From: Maritimibacter alkaliphilus HTCC2654
GTDB taxonomy: Bacteria; Pseudomonadota; Alphaproteobacteria; Rhodobacterales; Rhodobacteraceae
Direction: 5' to 3'
Assembly: GCF_000152805.1 (NCBI RefSeq)
Contig: NZ_CH902578.1
Coordinates: 1,549,927-1,613,926, forward strand
Length of the DNA: 64,000 nt
The position numbers and the translations under genes are program-made. A model generated the notes under the pieces. The model ran no database searches. It saw only the letters and a program-made list of their open reading frames with translations, and was not told the origin of the DNA. The first letter of the stretch is position 1. Each line of letters starts with the position of its first letter. This document shows, piece by piece, positions 1 to 6,462 of the stretch.

Positions 1-936
1 CGCGTCACCGCCGTTCATCGCAGCGGGCTTGCCGTGCGCGGCGACGGGATCGAGGCCGTTCTACCCCCCGATGCCGAGGTGACGGTGGGCGACTGGCTGC
101 TCTATGACGCCGAACGACCGGGGGCGAGCCGGCTTCTGGACCGTAAGAGCCTGATCCAGCGCCGCGCGGCGGGGCATGAGGTGCGCCAGCAGTTGATCGC
201 CGCCAACATCGAAACGGCCTTCATCGTCACCTCGTGCAATGCCGACTTCAACGTCGCGCGGCTGGAACGGTATCTGGCCCTCGCCTTCGAGGCCGGGATC
301 GACCCGGTGATCCTGCTCACCAAAGCCGACATGGCCGAGGATGTGGCGGATTACGTCGATCAGGCCACCGCCATTTCCGACCGCGTGCCGGTGGTGGCGC
401 TGGATGCACGGGGCGATGCGCCGCGCAAAAAGCTCGCCCCCTGGACCAAGCCGGGGCGCACCGTCGCCTTTCTGGGGTCGTCGGGCGTGGGCAAATCCAC
501 CCTGACCAACGCGCTGGCGGGCGGCGATCTGATCGAGACGCAGGGCATCCGCGAAGACGACGCGAAGGGGCGCCACACTACCACGCACCGGGAACTGCAC
601 GTCATCGCGGGCGGCCCGGTGGTGCTGGACACGCCGGGCATGCGGGAAATCCAGCTTTCGGACGCGGCCGACGGGATCGCGGCGGTCTTTGCGGATATCG
701 AGGCGCTGACGACCCGCTGCCGGTTCCGCGATTGCGCGCATGAGACCGAGCCGGGCTGCGCGGTGAAAGCCGCCATCGAGGCGGGCGACCTCGATCCCGA
801 CAGGCTCACCCGCTGGCGCAAGCTCGCCGCCGAGGAACTGCACAACAGCGAAAGCATCGCCGAACGGCGGGCACGGGAGAAAGGCTTCGCCCGGCACGTG
901 AAGCGCGTGGTGAACGAAAAGCCGAACCGCCGCTAG
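1..936 (+). CDS. rsgA: Ribosome small-subunit-dependent GTPase RsgA (5' end outside window)
   Basis: Circularly permuted GTPase that acts late in 30S subunit maturation. The frame is open back to base 1 and reads RVTAVHRSGLAVRG before the internal GTG at 34, which resembles the OB-fold N-terminus of the family, so the true start lies upstream of the window. Visible motifs occur in permuted order: G4 (LLTKAD, near base 310), G1/P-loop (GSSGVGKST, near 480) and G3 (DTPGMRE, near 630). The C-terminal zinc site CRFRDCAHETEPGC is near 720. All hallmark residues are present and the 3' end is complete. The stop faces the convergent Hint-domain gene with no room for a separate terminator. Confidence 0.93.
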   Translation, partial: RVTAVHRSGLAVRGDGIEAVLPPDAEVTVGDWLLYDAERPGASRLLDRKSLIQRRAAGHEVRQQLIAANIETAFIVTSCNADFNVARLERYLALAFEAGIDPVILLTKADMAEDVADYVDQATAISDRVPVVALDARGDAPRKKLAPWTKPGRTVAFLGSSGVGKSTLTNALAGGDLIETQGIREDDAKGRHTTTHRELHVIAGGPVVLDTPGMREIQLSDAADGIAAVFADIEALTTRCRFRDCAHETEPGCAVKAAIEAGDLDPDRLTRWRKLAAEELHNSESIAERRAREKGFARHVKRVVNEKPNRR

Positions 937-937
937 G

Positions 938-1990
938 TCAGACCCCGGCGCCCATGATCGCCGCCTCGGCCTGCGAAAGAAGACGCCGCGCCGGGGCGGA
1001 ATAGCCCTCGGGCCGCGTTTCAAGCGACGGGATCGCACCGAACAGGCGCTCGCGCTGAACCTGCTCGACCGCCTCCAGCGCCTCGCCCTCGGGCAGGAAA
1101 CTTTCGGTCTCGAGCCCGTTGGCAAAGACGACTTCATGGTTCGCGAGAAGCAGGTGGATATAGGTCACCTGCGTCACCGTGTGATCGCGCGTCACCATCC
1201 GGTCGTCGATCAGGTCGCGGGCCGCCACCAGCACCTCGTTCGTGCCAAACAGCGCCTGCGCCTTGCGGCCCTTGAGAAGCATACGGTGGGCGGGCGACAC
1301 CATCAGGTCGCCGTCCGGGCGGTCGACGCCCAGCGCACCCCGGCGCACGCGGATCGGGCGGAATTCCGGCATGGCGTAAAGCCGCGCGCCGGAGATACGC
1401 TTTTCACCGACCCAAAGCACCTCCTGCAACCCGTTGTCCTTGGTCTGGATGCGGGCGCCTTCGCGAATGTCCTCGACCGCCACGTCGCCCTCGCCGGTGC
1501 GGATGCGGGTGCCGGGGGTGAAACAGATGACGCCGGTCGGCTGGTCGGTCAACCGGTTCGTCTCGGCCGCCTCCATCGTCGCCTGCACGACCCAAAGATC
1601 GCAGTCCGACGGCGGAAGCCCATCCAGAAACATCAGAAGCGTCTCATGGGCCGACGCGCCATCGACCAGCATCACCGGCCAACTCTCGAACCCGTCCGTG
1701 ACCACGAAGCCCAGATCGAAGAGCGTGTCGTCCTTGGGCGTCTCCGCTTCGGGAACGTCACAGGAATTCAGAAACCGACGCACCTTGCGCGCCGCCCGTT
1801 TACGTAGGTCCGCCTCTCTCCCACCGAGGTCCAGCCGGATGACGTCCTGCGGTCCATCGACCCGCATCGCCCGTCCGCTCCACCGCCAGCTTGCCCCAAC
1901 GCCCAGCGCGTCTCGCGGTGCCTGTGCGAGACCGTCTACTTCCGTCTGAGACCAGGAGATGACGAACGAGCCCAATATGCCCGTTCTCAT
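938..1990 (-). CDS. Hint-domain protein of unknown function
   Basis: A 350-residue protein with a Hint (hedgehog/intein-type) domain beginning at Cys156 in the string ICFTPGTRIRT, followed by the expected VEDIREGARI strand and a later SPAHRMLL stretch. Hint domains self-splice or self-cleave in inteins and hedgehog proteins. Rhodobacteraceae carry many stand-alone copies whose role is not established. The first 150 residues have no motif I recognise and no signal peptide. The catalytic-type Cys and the later TxxH-like histidine region are present, so cleavage activity is possible but unproven. It converges on rsgA and is followed upstream by about 135 bp of non-coding DNA. Confidence 0.8.
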   Translation of the reverse strand: MRTGILGSFVISWSQTEVDGLAQAPRDALGVGASWRWSGRAMRVDGPQDVIRLDLGGREADLRKRAARKVRRFLNSCDVPEAETPKDDTLFDLGFVVTDGFESWPVMLVDGASAHETLLMFLDGLPPSDCDLWVVQATMEAAETNRLTDQPTGVICFTPGTRIRTGEGDVAVEDIREGARIQTKDNGLQEVLWVGEKRISGARLYAMPEFRPIRVRRGALGVDRPDGDLMVSPAHRMLLKGRKAQALFGTNEVLVAARDLIDDRMVTRDHTVTQVTYIHLLLANHEVVFANGLETESFLPEGEALEAVEQVQRERLFGAIPSLETRPEGYSAPARRLLSQAEAAIMGAGV

Positions 1991-2125
1991 GCCTGTATGC
2001 CTGCCTTCTGCTCATGTGCCACGGTCTCTGAACGAACCGTTTGTTACACATGCGCCGGGATAGCACGGATGCCGGGAATTGTTAACTATTTTGTGCAATC
2101 CCGATCTGCGCCAGCCTGTCGCGCC

Positions 2126-3052
2126 TTAAAACTTGAGGCGGATTTGCACGGATCCAACAAATTGCCCCTCGGGCTGGGCGGTGAATTCCGGCGACAGATA
2201 GGTCAGCCCATAGAACACGCTGCCCACCTCGCCATCGACCAGAAGGCCGCCGCGCACCCGCGCGCGCGCAGGCGTGAGCGTATAGGCGGGGTCGGGCAGC
2301 AGGGCGGATGAGAACACCCGCGCCAGATCGGCGCCGAACAGGAAGGACACGCCGGGTTCGTTCACGTCCTTCAGGATCTGATAGGGCTGGCCGCTCACGT
2401 AATCGCGGGCGATCACCCCGCTTCTGTAGCCGGGGCCGACCAGCAGATCGAAACCGACGCGGGCATAGGCCTCGAGCCCCACATGCGCTTCGGCGAAGGG
2501 GCGGAACGTCATCTCGTCCCCGATGGCGATGGCATAGGCCGCTTCGGCGTGACCCATCGGGCGCACGGCGTTGCCGATCTGCCCGGCGAGGACAGCGGGC
2601 GCCAGACGGTCGAAGCCCGCGACACTGTGGAACCGGTCCTGTAGCGCCAGAACCTGCGTCGACGGGCCGACCGCCTCGGCCCCGGCGCCGAGCCCGAAAT
2701 CCCATCCGCCCCGCGCGAAATGCGTGAACAGACCGGCCCGCAACGCCCCCGCCGCGCGACGGTCGCCGGGCGCAGGCGTCAGAGTGTTGGCGGGCGTCAC
2801 GATCTGGGTGCCCAGCCGAACCTCGATCAGGTCACCGAACGCATAAGGCAGCTCCCGCGTGCCCTCGGGCCCGAACAGAAAGGATGTCGAGGTCGAAAAG
2901 CTCTGCCAGCGGTCCTGAAAATCACCCGTGCCGTCGTTCGTGGTGATGTTCGCCCAGCCCAGATAGGTCCACGACCGATCCTGCGCCGAAACGGCGCTGG
3001 CGGCGAGGGACAGGATGAGCGCGGCCAGAAGGCGCGCGGGCGATACAGACAT
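2126..3052 (-). CDS. LpxR-like / DUF2219 outer-membrane protein
   Basis: Predicted secreted beta-barrel protein. I chose the ATG at 3052 because it begins a good signal peptide (MSVSPARLLAALILSLAASAVSA) cut before QDRSW; the longer frame from 3103 only adds 17 non-signal residues. The N-terminal stretch with NDGTGDFQDRW followed by SFS and many alternating hydrophobic segments resembles lipid A 3'-O-deacylase LpxR (DUF2219), which places an Asn/Asp/Arg cluster near the start of the barrel. The last residue is Phe, as in many outer-membrane barrels. Enzyme activity cannot be confirmed by eye, and a non-catalytic relative is possible. The gene is divergent from the LysR regulator at 3213. Confidence 0.6.
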   Translation of the reverse strand: MSVSPARLLAALILSLAASAVSAQDRSWTYLGWANITTNDGTGDFQDRWQSFSTSTSFLFGPEGTRELPYAFGDLIEVRLGTQIVTPANTLTPAPGDRRAAGALRAGLFTHFARGGWDFGLGAGAEAVGPSTQVLALQDRFHSVAGFDRLAPAVLAGQIGNAVRPMGHAEAAYAIAIGDEMTFRPFAEAHVGLEAYARVGFDLLVGPGYRSGVIARDYVSGQPYQILKDVNEPGVSFLFGADLARVFSSALLPDPAYTLTPARARVRGGLLVDGEVGSVFYGLTYLSPEFTAQPEGQFVGSVQIRLKF

Positions 3053-3163
3053 ACGTTTCTCTCCCAGCCCCCAAGCCGGACTTGCACCATAGCGGCGGAT
3101 CATGATTCGTCCCTATCCTTATCTACGCAGCCGGACGCGCGACAGATCAGGAAACCCGCACCC

Positions 3164-3180
3164 GATAGCCAATGCCTATG
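3164..3180. promoter_or_regulatory. Candidate LysR operator upstream of the formate dehydrogenase regulator
   Basis: The site reads GATAG, seven bases, CTATG. It lies 33 bp before the regulator start. It is nearly the same as the perfect GATAG-N7-CTATC site at 4093-4109 in front of fdsG. This is the T-N11-A style of a LysR recognition box, so I infer autoregulation. Confidence 0.5.
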
Positions 3181-3212
3181 GATATCGCCCAGTTCCATGC
3201 TACTTTTCCAAC

Positions 3213-4094
3213 ATGCTGAACAAGCTCGAAATGTTCATCGCGCTCGCCAAGGAGCAGCATTTCGGACGTGCCGCCGACAGTCTGGGCATTACGCAGCCCA
3301 CGTTGTCGGCAGGGATCAAGCAACTCGAAGCCGAACTGGGCGTGAAGCTGGTGCAGCGCGGGTCACGTTATGGCGGCCTGACACCCGAAGGCGCGCGCGC
3401 GCTCGACTGGGCGCGCCAGATCGTCGGGGATGCGCGGCGGCTGCGCGACGAGATGCGGTTCTCGCGCGAAGGGCTGACCGGACACCTGCGCCTCGCCGTG
3501 ATTCCCACCGCGCTCACCTGGGCCTCGCGCCTGTCGGCCCGGTTCTCGGCGGCGCATCCCAACGTGACCTTCACCATCCTGTCACGCACCTCGATCCAGA
3601 TCCTGAACATGCTCGAAAACCTCGAGGCGGACGTGGGCCTGAGCTACCTCGACAACGAACCCCTGGGCCGGGTGCAGGTGCAGGAGCTTTACCGCGAGGA
3701 TTACGCGCTGGTCTGCGCGCCGGACGATCCGGCAGCGGGGCGCACGGACATCGGGTGGACCGACATCGGCACGCGGACGCTGTGCCTGCTCACCCCCGAC
3801 ATGCAGAACCGCCGGATCATCAACCGCGCCTTCATGGAGGCCGGGCAGACCCCCAACGTGCGCATGGAATCGAACTCCACCGTGGTGCTGGTCAGCCATG
3901 TCGAACAGGGTGGCTGGTCCACTGTCCTGCCGGGCGACATGGCCGCCTCGCTGTCGCTGGGCCGCGACGTGGCCGTCGTTCCGATCCGGTCCGACCGTCC
4001 GGGGCCGAGCGTCGGATTGGTCGCCCCCTATCAGGAACCGCAGACCCCGGTGCTTCAGGCCCTGCTGGACGAGGCGCGGGCGCTGTCCGATTGA
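3213..4094 (+). CDS. LysR-family regulator of the formate dehydrogenase operon
   Basis: A 293-residue LysR-type regulator with an N-terminal winged helix-turn-helix (FIALAKEQHFGRAADSLGIT and onward) and a C-terminal effector-binding domain. I start it at the ATG at 3213 (MLNKLEMF), which aligns with the usual LysR N-terminus; the upstream in-frame extension from 3102 is not LysR-like. It sits 84 bp upstream of fdsG in the same direction, the position of the formate-operon LysR regulator in many proteobacteria. Matching 17-bp dyads precede it and fdsG, so it probably controls both, likely with formate or a related compound as effector. The effector itself is not visible in the sequence. Confidence 0.88.
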   Translation: MLNKLEMFIALAKEQHFGRAADSLGITQPTLSAGIKQLEAELGVKLVQRGSRYGGLTPEGARALDWARQIVGDARRLRDEMRFSREGLTGHLRLAVIPTALTWASRLSARFSAAHPNVTFTILSRTSIQILNMLENLEADVGLSYLDNEPLGRVQVQELYREDYALVCAPDDPAAGRTDIGWTDIGTRTLCLLTPDMQNRRIINRAFMEAGQTPNVRMESNSTVVLVSHVEQGGWSTVLPGDMAASLSLGRDVAVVPIRSDRPGPSVGLVAPYQEPQTPVLQALLDEARALSD

Positions 4095-4109
4095 TAGAAA
4101 ATCCCTATC
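4093..4109. promoter_or_regulatory. Candidate LysR operator upstream of fdsG
   Basis: A perfect 17-bp dyad, GATAG-N7-CTATC, overlaps the last bases of the regulator gene and lies 70 bp before fdsG. It matches the site at 3164-3180. Position and sequence fit an activator site for the fds operon. Confidence 0.55.
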
Positions 4110-4178
4110 GACCGACGGAACTGCGATATTGATTCACCGCGCATTCGGTGAGATGGCTTCGCCAACTTCGGAGGACCA

Positions 4179-4661
4179 ATGCAAGCCAACTCGCCAGCAT
4201 CCGCGCCCGATCTCGGTGCGATTCAAGAGGTCATCGAGGCCTATACCCATCTCGAAGGGCCGCTCCTGCCGATCCTGCACGCGATGATGGAGGCTTTCGA
4301 TCACGTCCCCGAGGATGCGGTGCAGCCCATCGCTGACGCACTGAACATCGGGCGGGCCGAGGTGCATGGTGTCATCAGCTTCTACCACGATTTCCGCACC
4401 CTGCCCGCAGGCAGGCATATCGTGAAAATCTGCCGGGCCGAGGCCTGTCAGGCGCTGGGCGCGAACGGGTTGGCGGACGCGGTCCTGACCCGTCTGGGCA
4501 CCTCATGGCATGGCACCACGCCCAACGGCGCGGTGACGATCGAGCCGGTCTATTGCCTTGGCCTGTGCGCCAACGGCCCCGCCGCGATGATCGGTGACAA
4601 GGTCGTGGGCGCGCTGGACGAAGCCAAGCTGGAACGCGTGATTTCGGAGGCGGGCGCATGA
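4179..4661 (+). CDS. fdsG: NAD-dependent formate dehydrogenase gamma subunit FdsG
   Basis: A 160-residue NuoE-type subunit that carries a [2Fe-2S] cluster and passes electrons from formate oxidation towards FMN/NAD in the FdsABG complex. The ligand pattern is visible: CRAEACQALG in the middle and CLGLCANGPAAMI later, giving the C-x4-C and C-x3-C pairs of the thioredoxin-like ferredoxin fold. The N-terminal helical part (EVIEAYTHLEGPLLPILHAM) is normal for NuoE. It overlaps fdsB by four bases, which indicates translational coupling. The first gene of the operon, it lies behind the candidate LysR site. Confidence 0.94.
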   Translation: MQANSPASAPDLGAIQEVIEAYTHLEGPLLPILHAMMEAFDHVPEDAVQPIADALNIGRAEVHGVISFYHDFRTLPAGRHIVKICRAEACQALGANGLADAVLTRLGTSWHGTTPNGAVTIEPVYCLGLCANGPAAMIGDKVVGALDEAKLERVISEAGA

Positions 4662-6157
4662 AGATCTATCTGTCACAGGATGCGGTCGCCCGCGCACTGG
4701 GCGCCGACGAGGTCGCCGCCGAACTCGCCCGACATGACGTGGAATTGATCCGCGTCGGCTCGCGCGGGATGACATGGCTGGAACCGCTGGCCGAGGTCGA
4801 GATCGACGGGGTGCGCCATGCCTTCGGGCCGGTCACGGTTTCGGACGTGCCCGCGCTGCTGGCCGGCACGCTGGACGGCCACGGCCCGACCGAGGAGATC
4901 CCGTTCTTCGCGAACCAGACCCGCCTCACCTTCCAGCGCTGCGGCGTGATCGACCCACTCGATCTGGACGCCTACCGGGCGCACGGCGGATTGACGGGTC
5001 TTGAACGCGCGCTGGATATGGACGGTCTGGGCGTGGTCGAGGAAGCCAAGGCCAGCGGTCTGCGCGGTCGCGGCGGCGCGGGCTTCCCGACGGGGATCAA
5101 GTGGGAGACGGTGGCGAAAGCCGAAGCCGATCAGAAATACATCGTTTGCAACGCCGACGAAGGCGACAGCGGCACCTTCGCCGACCGGATGATCATGGAG
5201 GGCGACCCCTTCTCGCTCATCGAAGGCATGGCCATCGCCGGGGTCGGGGTGGGCGCGACCAAGGGCTATGTCTATTTGCGCTCGGAATATCCCGACGCGA
5301 TCCGGGTGATGAAGGCCGCAGTCGAGGTCGCCCGCGCGAACGGCCTGCTCGGCGCGAGCCTGTTGGGCAAAGGCCCGGCCTTCGACATGGAAATCCGGGT
5401 CGGTGCCGGGGCTTACGTCTGCGGCGAAGAGACCTCGCTTTTGAACAGCCTCGAAGGCAAGCGCGGTGTCGTGCGGGCGAAGCCGCCGCTCCCCGCGCTC
5501 GAAGGGTTTCTGGGCAAGCCCACGGTCGTGAACAACGTCATCTCGCTCGCCACCATTCCGGTGATCTTCGAGAAGGGCGCGGCGCATTACGCGAATTTCG
5601 GTCTGGGCCGGTCGAAAGGAACCATCCCGCTCCAGATCGCGGGGAACGTAAAATACGGCGGGCTTTACGAGATCGCCTTTGGTCTTCCGCTAGGCGAGAT
5701 CGTGAACGACATCGCGGGCGGCACCCGCTCGGGCCAGCCTGTGAAGGCGGTGCAGGTCGGCGGGCCGCTGGGGGCCTACTTCGCGCCGCACCAGTTCGAC
5801 ACGCCCTTCGGCTATGAAGAATTCGACGGCGCCGGAGGCCTCATCGGTCACGCGGGCCTCACGGTGTTCGACGACACCGCCGACATGCTCGGCATGGCGC
5901 GCTTCGCGATGGAGTTCTGCGCGGTGGAAAGCTGCGGCAAATGCACGCCCTGCCGGATCGGCGCGGTGCGCGGGGTCGAAACCATCGACCGGATCGCGGC
6001 GGGCGACATGGCGGCGAAGGAACTGCTGACAGACCTGTGCGAGACCATGACCGACGGATCGCTCTGCGCCTTGGGCGGGTTTACCCCCTACCCCGTGATG
6101 TCCGCGATGACGCTGTTTCCCGAGGATTTCGCGGGTGCGCGCGAGGCGGCGGAATGA
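4658..6157 (+). CDS. fdsB: NAD-dependent formate dehydrogenase beta subunit FdsB
   Basis: A 499-residue NuoF-type subunit holding FMN, the NAD site and one [4Fe-4S] cluster; it reduces NAD+ with electrons from formate. After an N-terminal thioredoxin-like stretch of about 100 residues there is the nucleotide-binding motif GRGGAGFPTGIKW, the FMN-contacting VCNADEGDSGTF, and near the C-terminus ESCGKCTPCRIG with the C-x2-C-x2-C cluster ligands plus a later Cys in SLCALGG. All expected motifs are intact. It starts inside the end of fdsG (ATGA-type overlap). About 95 bp with a repeat element separate it from the next operon gene, which is unusual for this otherwise tightly packed operon. Confidence 0.95.
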   Translation: MKIYLSQDAVARALGADEVAAELARHDVELIRVGSRGMTWLEPLAEVEIDGVRHAFGPVTVSDVPALLAGTLDGHGPTEEIPFFANQTRLTFQRCGVIDPLDLDAYRAHGGLTGLERALDMDGLGVVEEAKASGLRGRGGAGFPTGIKWETVAKAEADQKYIVCNADEGDSGTFADRMIMEGDPFSLIEGMAIAGVGVGATKGYVYLRSEYPDAIRVMKAAVEVARANGLLGASLLGKGPAFDMEIRVGAGAYVCGEETSLLNSLEGKRGVVRAKPPLPALEGFLGKPTVVNNVISLATIPVIFEKGAAHYANFGLGRSKGTIPLQIAGNVKYGGLYEIAFGLPLGEIVNDIAGGTRSGQPVKAVQVGGPLGAYFAPHQFDTPFGYEEFDGAGGLIGHAGLTVFDDTADMLGMARFAMEFCAVESCGKCTPCRIGAVRGVETIDRIAAGDMAAKELLTDLCETMTDGSLCALGGFTPYPVMSAMTLFPEDFAGAREAAE

Positions 6158-6175
6158 TCCGGTTTCGTCTGCTGA

Positions 6176-6244
6176 CGCAGCCGACCCGCGCGGGGGCGCT
6201 GCCCCCGCACCCCCGGGATATTTTCGGACCGGAAAGACGGGAGC
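6176..6244. repeat. Dispersed intergenic repeat, copy 1
   Basis: GC-rich dyad (CGCGGGGGCGCTGCCCCCGC) followed by a CCCCCGGGATATTTT-type tail and CGGACCGGAAAG. A second copy of the tail with a different hairpin is at 37040-37121. It sits between fdsB and the DUF4287 gene inside the formate operon. Short intergenic repeats of this form are common in Rhodobacteraceae. Confidence 0.6.
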
Positions 6245-6251
6245 GCGGCGC

Positions 6252-6458
6252 ATGAGCGAGACCGTGAAGGGGCCCGCGTCCTACTTTCCGTCGATCGAAA
6301 AGACATACGGCCAGCCGATCGGGCATTGGCTGGGGATGGTCGCCGAAAAGGGCGACATGAAACATATGGAGATCGTGAACTGGCTGAAGGCCGAGCACGG
6401 TCTGGGGCACGGGCATGCGAACGCCATCGTCGCCTATGCGCTTGCGAAGAAAGGATGA
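6252..6458 (+). CDS. DUF4287 small protein inside the formate dehydrogenase operon
   Basis: A 68-residue protein. The pattern SYFPSIEKTYGQPIGHW then EIVNWLKAEHGLGHGHANA is the DUF4287 signature, a helical domain of unknown function found in many bacteria, often as a stand-alone protein. It lies between fdsB and fdsA, four bases from fdsA, so it is cotranscribed with them. I know of no formate dehydrogenase subunit of this kind. It could be an accessory or a passenger brought in with the adjacent repeat. The start at 6252 is the only ATG that gives a full domain. Confidence 0.85.
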   Translation: MSETVKGPASYFPSIEKTYGQPIGHWLGMVAEKGDMKHMEIVNWLKAEHGLGHGHANAIVAYALAKKG

Positions 6459-6462
6459 GACC

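Noticed and set aside
61-1137. 358-codon open frame on the minus strand
   Set aside because: It is the opposite-strand shadow of rsgA, arginine-rich and without any known motif; rsgA carries all catalytic boxes.
1991-2311. Short plus-strand frames between the Hint and LpxR-like genes
   Set aside because: They overlap the end of the LpxR-like gene and show no domain or ribosome site.
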